DNA from: Ornithodoros turicata
Taxonomy: Eukaryota > Arthropoda > Arachnida > Ixodida > Argasidae
NCBI RefSeq assembly: GCF_037126465.1
Contig: NC_088207.1
Location: 46,620,143-46,684,142 of the forward strand
Direction of reading: 5' to 3'
DNA length: 64,000 bases
The position numbers and the translations under genes were made by a program. Of this stretch, positions 32,241-42,705 are shown piece after piece; the first letter of the stretch is position 1; every line of letters starts with the position of its first letter. Under the pieces are notes generated by a model, which saw nothing but the letters and a program-made list of their open reading frames with translations, was not told the DNA's origin and did no database searches.

Positions 32241-33729
32241 TAGCCAGTCTATTGACATCATTTGGACGTCCTATTTCCTGAATAGACTTTCTTTGGACTA
32301 CTGAATATACAGCCTGTATGTTTCAAGTCTATAGACATCTTTTGGACTATCGTGTATCCTTTCTTTGGCCTGTCAATGGGAGATTGGCACCAACAGTCTA
32401 TAGACAACCTGCTATAGAAAGGAAACATATATCTGCCATTGCCTGTCTATTTACTTTCTATAGACTGACGATGGACTGGCCACTGGTCAACATTCCCCTT
32501 CGACCATCATATGGCCCCTATTCGGATTCACGAGCCGTGATCAGTTGAGTCCGTACCTGGAATTTCGCTGAGGTCAAAAGTGATGTTTCTTTCCCCTGTG
32601 TTGAGAAGCAATACATGACCATCATTGGCACACGTCTAGGATCATTGAGAATAATCCTTAGTGCCATCTGCAATAGCTTAACCAGTGCAAAGACCTAGCA
32701 CCGTCATCGCCTTCCGAGCAGAAAACAGATATCATATATTACTTGACTTTCGGGCTTCCGCAAATTCGAGTGCCCTGCTTGCCTCTGACGTACGTGTCAG
32801 AATGAAGGGTGAGGTGTTCCAGCTTAATTCAATTATACATACATCTAACCCCGAATTGAGGAATTGCTTAGAGTAGTAACTCAACACCAAGATAACGCTT
32901 GTGTTTGTAACTGCTTTCGGTCTGAGGCATTCAATAGGTCCATTGAAAGTCAAACTTGTGCAGTGCGTGGTTTCCATGCAGGTTCACATTGATGCAGGTA
33001 GCATTCTCATTGCATAAGTTTCACTTTCAGTGGACCTACTGAATGTCTCAAACCGGAGGCAGTTACAAACACAGGCGTTATCTTGGTGGTGATTAAATAC
33101 TCCAAGATATTCCTTACTTCGGTCTTGGATGAATGCGGAATCGAATTAAGCAGGGATACCTCACCCTTCATTCTGACTCAGAGGCAAGCACGACACTCGA
33201 ATTTGTGGAATCTCGCAAGTCAAGCAATATATGGTATCTGTTTTCTCTTAGGGACGCCAATGCTACATGCTCAGAGGTGGGCGTCCTGAAACCACTAGAA
33301 TTAAGTAATTGCGAATGGCGCATAATGATTATCCACCATGACCCTGGACATGTGCCAATGACGGCCATGTATTGCCTGTCAGTATAGGTTAAAAACATGA
33401 ATACATATTCACACAACAGGAACTCAATGTAATTACGAATTCATATTCAACATATTACAGTTCATGAATCCGAATTGGGTGAATATAATGATAATAGAAA
33501 GGCAATCGTGGGTCAGTGGCAGTCAATGGACTATAGAAAGTCAATAGACAGGCAATGGCAGTTGATCATTTCCTTTCTATAGTAGGTTGTCTATAGACAG
33601 TTGCTGCCAATCTCCCATTGACCGGCTATGGGAAGGAAGGAGGTGTGAACAAAGGTGGTCTATGGGAAGGCAATGGACCGTCTATAGATACAATGGATGT
33701 TTTGTCCATGGCTTATCTATTGGCTGACC
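32241..33729. repeat. Large imperfect palindrome (two ~740-bp inverted arms)
   Basis: The left arm (32241-~32985) and right arm (~33000-33729) are inverted copies. The outer parts are rich in TCTATAGAC/TCTATTGAC motifs (for example CAATGGGAGATTGGCA.CAAC and CAACCT.CTATAGAAAGGAAA). The inner parts carry GAAAACAGATA.CATATATT, TGCTTGCCTCTGA and GTTTGTAACTGC. Both arms encode the same decayed stretch ENRYHILLD.R.S.NSS on opposite strands (plus strand near 32710, minus strand near 33240). The centre lies near 32990. Neither arm has an intact protein. Confidence 0.85.
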
Positions 33730-33744
33730 AAATAATTTTTCACA

Positions 33745-34056
33745 AGGGGTGCTTCGACGCCAACTTGAGTTCCTTGACCACAGACCATTTTGCTTGTCCA
33801 AAGTACTTGGCCCATGGAGCTCCCCTGCGCATCAGTGCCGGGCTCTTCGCTCCCTTTTTGCTTTCGTGCAAGCTACTGGCCTCCTCGAAGAGCTCTATAA
33901 GCAGAAGTCCGACCTGTCTTCGCTTCGCGCTCACCATTAATTCATCCTCTCATATTAACTTCTGTGAAGTGGGGTAGGGTCCTGTGGCTAACATGGGGAA
34001 ACATCCAAATGTTATCATCACTTTTCCATCATTTATTGTTGTTGTTGTTGTTGTTG
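33745..34056 (+). mobile_element. LINE 3' end with (TTG)n tail, right flank of the palindrome
   Basis: The frame at 33749-33940 reads LDHRPFCLSKVLGPWSSPAH then ALRSLFAFVQATGLLEELYK and ends in SDLSSLRAHH. These are the final blocks of an I-type LINE ORF2. The zinc finger and everything upstream are missing. The 3' UTR runs to (TTG)n at 34036-34056. Confidence 0.75.
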
Positions 34057-34187
34057 CATACTGTTTATGCGGTGTATCACTGCGACCTACTGATGGAACG
34101 ACACTGAATACAACGATACATTTCGAAAAACAGCAGCTCCGCGTCCTACGGGGAAATGCAATATGTCGCAAGGTATACTACTCCAAT

Positions 34188-34645
34188 ACGCACTCTAAGA
34201 AAAAAAAAAGAGAGAGAGAGAGAGAGAGAGTAATTACAGCTTCTACTCCCCTAGATTCCAATTACTTCCCATTTTTGTCCCTTGAACCTGATATTTACTC
34301 CCCAGCAGCGATTTATCCAGATCCCCAACACCCCTTCCTCCAATTTTTGGCGACACCCTCAAACTTTTTGCTTTACGACATAGCTGTAATGATGACCTCC
34401 CAACCCCAATTTCTTTTTTTTTTTACACCCCCACCATCCCTATGTTTGCGATTCTGGACAAACTACTGTTCCCCCGCAGCAAGTCCTGTCCAGCTACTGT
34501 CCCTAAACTCATGCGTAAGCTTTCGCGCATTTTGTCCTGTACCGGACTCATAGTTGTGGTAATGCATGTAGTTCCCAAAGCCACTAAAATTATTCCTTGT
34601 CTCTTTTTTTCTTCTTTTCTTTTTCTTATTTTTAAGGGTAAATAG
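34188..34645. mobile_element. Probable MITE of the GGAGTAA/TTACTCC type, second copy
   Basis: CACTCTAAGAAAAAAAAAAG then (GA)n, TAATTACAGCTTCTACTCCC and TTCCAATTACTTCCC start it. The right side ends in TCTCTTTTTTTCTTCTTTTC ..TTATTTTTAAGGGTA. The inverted match is loose, so the right boundary is tentative. Confidence 0.4.
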
Positions 34646-34649
34646 CTGC

Positions 34650-35190
34650 CGCTCCTCGGCACCGAGCACAACAAAAGCAGGAGCAAAACACACCTTCTCC
34701 AAGGCCTATCCTTCCACCTTCACGCGGACGCTTGGCGCTGCGCTACACTGCCATCAGAAACATCTTTTCAACTGAACTCCGAGAGGAAAGCGCAAATTAA
34801 GCCCTCAAGCGAACGAGTCTTTGCCATGGGATGTCACTTTCTCCCGTGTGTGACATCAAAATTACACGGGGATACTCATGGTAGAAGCTAGCTCGAGAAA
34901 CCAGCAATTACCGATGGCAAGCTCGCATCGTCTTCCGACAGCCAGGTGTCAACCGCGAGGTGAATAACACCGCCGGGTCTTTCGGATTTATGACACCTTC
35001 CTGGTTCCTGCTGTTTGTTCGTCGATGATTTTCGCCTGTTGTGTGCGTTCGCAACGGGGCTCCTTTGTGGCTCGGTTCCAAGGTACGAAGAGAGGAAGTA
35101 TACAAGGGCCATTTAGTTTCGGTTGTCTCGACGATAAGAGAGTGGATGCGATGCCTTGGTGAAGGTGCGTTCCACGGCGTGTCGATCTTT
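34650..35190. other. Unassigned DNA
   Basis: No element or gene was recognised. Confidence 0.4.
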
Positions 35191-35195
35191 TTGAC

Positions 35196-35440
35196 CAGCT
35201 CGCGCGGCTGATTGCTTAGCGTGCTGGCCGCGTGTCACGTTGAGTCTGGGAGGTACCCGGGTTCGAATCCCGGTGTCGGCTGTGCTATCTTGGGTTTTTC
35301 CTGGGTTTTCCTCAGACATGTCGGCACAGTTCCGTTAGAAGTCGGGCCGGGGCGCACATTCCCCAAGAATGTTAGTCGTGACGTTGCTCATCTGTGAGGC
35401 CTAGAACGGCAAGTTCTTTCAGCAATACCACCACCACAGT
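35196..35440 (+). mobile_element. tRNA-type SINE, second subfamily, full length
   Basis: There is a tRNA-like head (GCGGCTGATTGCTTAGCGTG as A-box region; B box GGTTCGAATCC at 35260-35270). The core contains GGGTTTTTCCTGGGTTTTCC TCAGAC and ATGTCGGCACAGTTCC. The 3' part differs from subfamily one: CATTCCCCAAGAATGTTAGT CGTGACGTTGCTCATCTGTG, ending in CCACCACCAC. Confidence 0.85.
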
Positions 35441-36555
35441 AGGTCTTTTTGAGTATGCGAATTTTCGCAGCAAGTGACGCCAACAGAAAAACAAAAAGAA
35501 TACGAGCCTAATTTCATCGTTAGGGCTTTTTGCATAACACCAGGATCATACCAATGCGGAACCAGTATTCAGTAACTTCCTATCTGTAAGTAGTAGGCAT
35601 AGGTGATTACGCTATCTACGTAGGTCAGCTGTTTGCGCAGCGCCCCAGTTTCCCTCTTTCCCCTATTGCCCGTGGAGCGTCGTCATTGGTCCAAACAAGG
35701 GGGCAACATTTCAAGGTGAAGCGCACGTGGTTTCTTCTGTGGACCCATGCCGCTCAAAAAATTCTCTCTTCTTGCTGCCCTGTGATTGCACAGGCACCCC
35801 GTCACGTGGTTTCTCCAAACTGTGCCCCCTCCCCAGCGCAGAGACAACAACAACAACAACTTTATTTTGAAGATGATGAATAGGGAGTTTAAAATTATAA
35901 TAAAGTTACTATAATCAACTGTGCTAGCGTATAGTCATTTGAAAACCGAAGCGTCCAATGGTGTTCATTCACTGATGTCACCCCTCCAGAGGACACTAGC
36001 TTCGAAAGGGCAAAACCGCCGCCATATGTATAGGCTATTTGGATGACTATGAACGTCGAAAGCATGGAAATTACTCGGGTATGGTAAAAATAATATCCAC
36101 ACTGTACAATAACCTTAAAACACCACATGTACGGTGAATGCGATGTGGGTGAAGGCCTGAACAGCCGCATCCTGAGGACCTAGGTTATGGGTGCAAAGCT
36201 GCTGGCGACGGTGGTGCTCTCCTACGGATGACGTCATGGGAATAAACCCTATAGATACATAGCCAATGCAAATACCTAACGTATAGTTATAAAACCGAAT
36301 CGAATACGAGGCGAATAGTTGTGCAATCGAACCGGATACACATGAAGCCTACGCACGGAAAAAACATGTGTATACATCATGTATGCGCGATATTTGGATA
36401 TACGGATCAGAATATGAAGTAGTACTCATTTTGTTTTATGTTTTTCTCTTTTGCCGTTTCGGCCTTGCGTTTGGAGCTTCGGAACTGTTGGAATATATTT
36501 GGTTTGAAACGACCATCGATTCGATTCGAAATTCGATTTTTTGAATTCCATATTC
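35441..36555. other. Unassigned DNA with a possible LINE tail
   Basis: On the minus strand, 35885-35846 reads TTCAAAATAAAGTTGTTGTT, an AATAAA signal followed by (GTT)n. This could be an extreme LINE tail. TGACGTCA lies at 36229-36236. From 36480, ATTCGATTCGAA-like repeats surround the next SINE. Confidence 0.4.
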
Positions 36556-36559
36556 GATT

Positions 36560-36820
36560 CGCGCTCATTGGTGGTAGCCAAGGTCGTGCTGAAGACTGGG
36601 AGGTGGCGGGTTCGAATCCTATCACCGGCTGTGCTGTCTGAGGTTTTCCCTGGGTTTTCCGAAGACTTTGCAGACGAATGTCGGCACAGTTGCCCCTGAA
36701 GTCGGCCCAGGACGCATACTAATCCCCCTGTCCCCCACTCCTTCCTACTGTCCTCTCTCTATCTGTCCACATCTGTACGCTGCTCATAGCCACAGTTGCT
36801 TCGCGGCGCTCACACGGAAT
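36560..36820 (+). mobile_element. tRNA-type SINE, first subfamily
   Basis: The head (GGTGGTAGCCAAGGTCGTGC) leads to B box GGTTCGAATCC (36609-36619). It continues with CTGAGGTTTTCCCTGGGTTT, GAATGTCGGCACAGTTGCCC and GCCACAGTTGCTTCGCGGCG CTCACACGGAAT. It lies inside a zone of ATTCGAA-rich repeats (36520-36555 and 36832-36900), apparently splitting an older element. Confidence 0.85.
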
Positions 36821-36824
36821 CACG

Positions 36825-38220
36825 AAAAAAAATCGAGTCGGAAGTCGAATTGAGTACAAAAATTATTCGCTTCGGTATTCCATAAGTTCGAATATTTCGA
36901 CAGGCACAGTAAGTGGCATGATAGAGCTGGGTTACCCTGTAGATTCCCTTTATATGAATGCTAGGATTAGAATTAGGAGGAAAATGAATTACGGGGATAT
37001 TAGTTCTGACTGCGCCGGGTCTAACCACTCCAACACTTTGAGAACGAAAAAATACGCTGCCTAAAAAAGAACATGGGGAAGGGGGGATCGAGAAACCACC
37101 TAGTAGAAAATTTCTGCTAAATGTATCTGCTTTGTGTGAATAAACAGAACCGAATCTGAATCTGAACTCACGGGAAAAGTCTACCGCAATTACCTATTAA
37201 TGACAACATTTTATTAACAATTAATTAACAATAATTAACAACATTAACAATATTTTACGTTGACCGGGTGGTCATGTCCCCATTTTCGTGCTCACGAGTT
37301 TACTCTGAAACTCTCACTTTCGTCTTCTACTGTGGTGGTTTAGTCACGGTTTCAGAGATAGCCTTCCACGAAAGTTTGTGGAGATATGCCTACGCTGTGC
37401 TCCACTCAAGCGCGAACCCCTCGCTTCAAACCCTTCCTTATTACGAAGCACGTTAAGCTCAAACCGCGCAGAAAAGCTGTCGGTGGTAACACTCCGCTTT
37501 AGTACGGAATTCCCTGACCGCTCCTCCATTGGTAACCCCGTGTTTTCTTGACGCAATATTTTGCAGCTTCGTAATCACCCATGAGACCACCACTGACGTG
37601 AAAGAGGTATAATTACCGTTTCCGTAGCAGGACCTGTCATCGCTCCACGTAGTTCATGCGTGACATTTCCTGAAAACCCGCTGACAGGTCAAAACGCCAA
37701 TCGGTCACGCATCTGGGAAAGGATCCCAGTGGCCCGCACCAGTCCCAGCACCTCATCTGCTCGCCACGTGCTCCAGAAGGCAGCTGGTCCCACGTAGATC
37801 ATCTTCCTCTATCTCCTACGCAATCTACTCAGCAGCGTAACTCAAATCCCCCTCCTTCTCCTTCTATGTCTTCGGTATTTCCCTTCAAGACCCAACGAAG
37901 AAAGTCGTGCTCTGTCTTCGCGTGAAATGGGAGACTAAAAAGGTGTGTGCATGTGTGTGTGTGCCCTTGCGTGCGGAGACATCGAAGATCGGCTCATGGA
38001 GGTTGTCACGCGACTTTGTCATCTCGATAAGCTGACACGGAATAGCTGTGTCAAAAAGTGTCAGATGATTAAAAGGCGATTGAGAGGGGGGTATAAAGAT
38101 GTGAAGCGTATTAAGAGGAAGGACACTCACTCCACAGTAGACATACAGGATATGAGCCCCTCCGAGCTGTCGGACGTTGTGCGGAACGGCGGGTTTGCAG
38201 AAATGCAAGCATTCCGGGAA
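36825..38220. other. Mostly unassigned DNA; one coding-like stretch
   Basis: There is an A/T-rich (TTAACAA)n tract at 37199-37256. The plus-strand frame at 37945-38241 has a charged C-terminal part (MSPSELSDVVRNGGFAEMQA) that ends at the foldback MITE. I do not recognise it. Confidence 0.35.
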
Positions 38221-38224
38221 TATA

Positions 38225-38994
38225 CCGGGTGTTTCAGTTAAATCCCCGGGCTAAATAATTCACGAACCGGTGCACCAATCGAATAACTTTCTTTTTTACA
38301 AGTATCTGTCCAATACCGCCTACAAGATGCGCACCGCGTGAATGAGCGGGAGGCGCTCATTATTTAAATAAAAACTCAAATGAGTTTCGTGAAAAAAAGC
38401 TAACTTCTAAAGCAGGGCGCCGTCGGCATTAAAATGGGTACTACCCCTTCTGTGACCTTCAGCAGATACCTTTTAGAGAAGAATCTGCAACCGAAGCGGG
38501 TCATTTGTTGCAGTAATTAATTGGTTTCGGTTTACATATTATTGTCGCGGCTGGTCGCGGTGAAGCGCAAAAGGACGTTCTTCCACTCCCTTATTTACCA
38601 ATGAATTACGTCCTTACACCAATGAATTACACCAATGAATTACGTCCTTTTACGCTTCGCCGCAACCAGCCACGACAAAAATACGTAAACCGAAACCAAT
38701 TAATTACTGCAAGAAATGACCCGCTTCGGTGGCAGATTTTTCTCTAAAAGGTGTCCACTGAAGGTCCCAAAAGGGGTAGTACCCATTTTAATGCCGACGG
38801 TGCCCTGCTTTAGAAGTTAGCTTTTTTCACGAAACTCATTTGAATTTTTATTTAAATAATGAGCGCCTCCCGCTCATTCACGCGGTGCGCATCTTGTAGG
38901 CGGTATTGGAGAGATACTTGTAAAAAAGAAAGTTATTCGATTGGTGCACCGGTTAGCGAATTATTTAGCCCGGGGATTTAACTGAAACACCCGG
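38225..38994. mobile_element. 770-bp foldback MITE with TATA duplication
   Basis: CCGGGTGTTTCAGTTAAATC CCCGGG starts it, and the same sequence inverted ends it. The arms stay nearly complementary for ~350 bases (AGCGGGAGGCGCTCATTATT, GGGTACTACCCCTTCTG). The centre holds direct repeats of ACCAATGAATTAC. TATA flanks both sides (38221-38224, 38995-38998). It has no coding capacity. Confidence 0.85.
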
Positions 38995-38998
38995 TATA

Positions 38999-41900
38999 GC
39001 GAGAGACTTAAAGGAACAGTTTGACGTCGTCGACTAATTTTGAGGTTAGAGCTGTATTCGGCTGTAAGTTCCATGTAGATTTTGGTACGAAAAATTATCC
39101 GCACTGCTCAAACACGAAGAGTAGAAAGGCAGAAAACAATGTTTGCATAATTCACATTGAAGGCCAGAGCGTCTGCGAGAACCATCAAGATGTTACTGCA
39201 GTATTGCGTTGTTCAGTGGGGTTTGCTGGCATGCAGAATCTGGTTCTATGGATAATATGAAAAGGATACGGTTCTCGCTGCGACATGGCAATGAACCAAA
39301 CGCTCTGGGCCTAATTACACGACGCGTCCGTTGGGCTCACTCTTTGTGTACCTATAACAAACCGCAGCACCATCTCGGAGCACCGTGCTCCATAGGCGCC
39401 CTCTGTCTCCAGCCTACGTGATGTACCCAACAAATCATCCCGGTAATTCTTATAACCCTCCCTATAGGCCAACTGCAGAAACAATGGCCACGAGTCGTCT
39501 GCGGGAATCACGGTCCTCACTTTGTCTAGACGGGAGCCCCCCAATAATGCTTTTCGTCGCTTCTTCCCCTTTCCCGGGAAGCAGCAAGAGTAATATGGAA
39601 GCGGGCAATATTTTCTGAATGGGAAGAGCGTTCATTAGCGCAGTGGCATCCCCGTCTTCCTCTTTGTGCTAAGGGGACCCCGCTATTGTTCTTCGGGAAA
39701 GAAAGGGTTGATGGGGAAGAGGCGCTCGTTTGTGGTTTCCACTCCTTTGTTTCTCCACCAAGGGCGTTCGTGGTTTCATTGCAGACGGTCGACGAGGGCA
39801 TTTTTTTAGCTGCAGCAGAATGTGGTGAAGCGTCCTGCCGTGTATCGTGCGGGTCGCGCACACTCTAGCTGCCTTCGACCCGTCATAAAGGTGCGCGGGG
39901 CTGTGGAAAGAAGTGTGGTAAAAATGAGATAATGAAGGAAACAGTGACGCTCATGTCAGAGCGTCGCCCGTTCAAGACACGTCTTCACACTTACGCTGAA
40001 GCTCAAAAGAAATGGAGATGCCCACCAGGGAGACCACATAGCTCCAGATACCACCCAGTTAGAAGAAGTGTACGCTAAGAGCACGGGAGGAACTGCGCTC
40101 GTGCAAGCTACACAGACTGTAGGCTTCAATCGGATGGAAAAGTGTTGATCGGTTGACAAAGACCTCTGCGCGTCGCAAGTTTTGAGACGCTGTTGCCTTT
40201 TTACCAAATGACTCCAGGAGCGCACGAACCTTGACAAAACCCCGTATTGACAAAACTGTGCGAGACGTTGCAAAGACGTGGGAGCAGGTGCAGCATTTTC
40301 AAGAACTCGTGTGGCACTCCCGCAGCACTTTTTCCCCAGTCGAACGTAGTGCAAGAGGTTACACATCAGCTGAACCGAATCGGGATTTGCACGGTTTATT
40401 ATACTGGTTCACAATGGGCAGCCCAGTCGAAGACAACTTCTGTAAACGTCCAGTTTGCTGCACGATTGTGTTACACTTTTCGTACTGTAAGACATCAACC
40501 CCAACCGTTCCATGAAACTGTTTCTGAAACATGAAACTATTTAGAAGGCTTGCCACAGGTTTTCGCTGCTTAGAAGCATTCGCCTCTGTCTTCTCTTCTA
40601 CGCATTCTGTTCCCTCAGTATCGGTGCGACACATCCAAGCAGGTTATGAATCATTTCTTTTCTTTCTTTCTTTTTCCGCTGCAGATGTGCTGGGCTTCAC
40701 GTGTCTCACGATGATTCTTTCGTGGAAAGGGACGTATCCTGCGTTGGAGCTCGTAAAACGGCGTTTCCTTCGTCTTCTGTGTGAGAACAGGACCAGCCTC
40801 ATCGCGCCTGTGATTTGTGGCCGCCAACGCGCCTGATGAGAGCGCCGTCAGCAGGTTCTGCTTGGCTGGTACCGCGCCAGACACTTCCTTGCTTTTGCAC
40901 TTTGGCCTTGCATGCTTTCATTTTACGTTAGTTCTCACGATTGCGTAATGCCAAACATGGTATTGTGTCACAGATCCAGTACATCACTCTGTTATCAACT
41001 TGTAGTATTGTATCAACTTGTAGTTTGCACTTGATGCTGATGCTGAGATCTCTACTGTAATGCAAGAGAAGTGCTGCGGGGCAGGATGAATAACATGACT
41101 GATCATGACTGTTCACGTTGGCGTCAGTGCTAGGCCCTTGGCCCAATATCATCCAGCACCATCACGCGCTGCTTTTCTTTATTAAAGTTCTATAATGGAC
41201 ATTGGTCACCTTTAGACCCTTTTGTAGAACTGGTCTCATATTGTGTCTTTTAAGCCTTGCACACTGACATTTTCTGTCCATGAGGGATGTCACGTACACC
41301 AAGCACTTGGATGTAGTATCATTATAGTCACTCCCATAACCTCGTGATTTAGCCTCATACCAACCATTGTGGTGTTGTTGCGTGCTAAAGCTGTTTCTAT
41401 CTCTTCTGTGATAGAACCATTGCTTTCAGTTTTAACGAGACTGCTTTATAAGGGAGGAGTGCATCAGTCTCCTGTATAACCAATTGCGGCCAACTTCGCG
41501 CAGATCTCTTTTGGGAAAGAGTATGCCATGGTTACTTCACGAGAGTCTTCAGCCTTTTCCATCAAAGATCATTGACAGACGGCCACTAAGCGAAAACGTG
41601 CATTTCTCATATAGATGCCTTCGGAAGCTGGTCAAAATTAATTCCAACAGCAGCTTTCGTAACAAGTCGTTCGTCATGGCATGCTCTGAAGTTGCTGTTG
41701 GGAGGCATCGGCGCCGAAATGGGAGGTTCCTCGACGATGTTACTCATCAGGCTAGCTGGAAACCGGTTTCTCAATATAATCTATTATGGTGATGACGAAG
41801 GATTTTTGTCTTTGCAGGCTTCCATGGATTTATTGTGCAGGTGTGACTGTAGCTGTGCTATAAATGTAAATACATACTCGCTCCGACGAGAGAAAGATGG

Positions 41901-42555
41901 TTCCTTGTCTAGAAGACGAAGAAAAAGACCCTATATTGGAGCAGTAATCGATGTGGGAACAACGGATGAAAAGTTGTTCGCTGATGCATAATGGGCAAGT
42001 TAACGTCTGGGCTATGCTTGGCTTGGCTAATCCTAGGATGGGCAGTAGAGGGAGGGAGAAATTACTGAGTTTATTGATTACTGAGAGTGTTAATTAAGTG
42101 TCGTGCATTTGCGTCACGCACCTGGAGAGATCATTGCATTGTGAAAAAGAAAGTATGTCACATTATCTCACCGGTTACGAAAACCAGAAGTCACCTCATT
42201 GTTTATCGTGATTTGCGTTTTCTAAACACAAGTATTGAACCTATTCTAGTACATATAAACCCAACATTGTAGGCGTGTTCACGCCGAAGAACTGCACGAA
42301 ATGTAGTTCCTCACCTCTAACAGAGTTACTCCGCCGCAGAAGTCATACTGCAACGCCGCCAGGTGCCGCCTGTAGGGCTCTCGTAGTTTCGGGGTCGGCG
42401 CACTACTCCTCGCGACATAGAGTGACGCCGCTAGCTCGTGCAGCCAATAGGAACAAGCGTAGGGTGGGGCTTAATCGTGCCGTTCTTGGGTTAAGGCTTT
42501 TGTGTTCGAGACCCATAAGTGGTAAGTAACTAGTTTCCGAGAACAGAAATTGCTA
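38999..42555. other. Unassigned DNA, about 3.5 kb
   Basis: Frames of 60-136 codons are present and none is recognised. Near 40672-40685 a pyrimidine run with GCTGCAG looks like a splice acceptor, but no supporting exon was found. Confidence 0.4.
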
Positions 42556-42559
42556 AGCC

Positions 42560-42705
42560 TTCGATTCTTGAAAACAGAAGGACTGAAATGTGGCGATCGG
42601 CGAAAAAGCCAGACAGCGGCTGGAATCGAACTATGTACCTTTCGATTGCCGCTTCAGTGCGGTAGCCACTATTCTACACTGGCAGCGGCATTGGGACGAG
42701 TTGCC
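42560..42705 (-). mobile_element. tRNA-like segment, possible separate SINE family
   Basis: On the minus strand a tRNA-like block reads GTGTAGAATAGTGGCTACCG, a GCACTGAAGCGGC arm and a B-box-like AGTTCGATTCC. The flanking sequence is unlike the main SINE. It could be a diverged tRNA pseudogene instead. Confidence 0.4.

Noticed and set aside
38225..38994. CRISPR-like or satellite reading of the central ACCAATGAATTAC repeats
   Set aside because: There are only three units, inside a foldback MITE, with no regular spacers.
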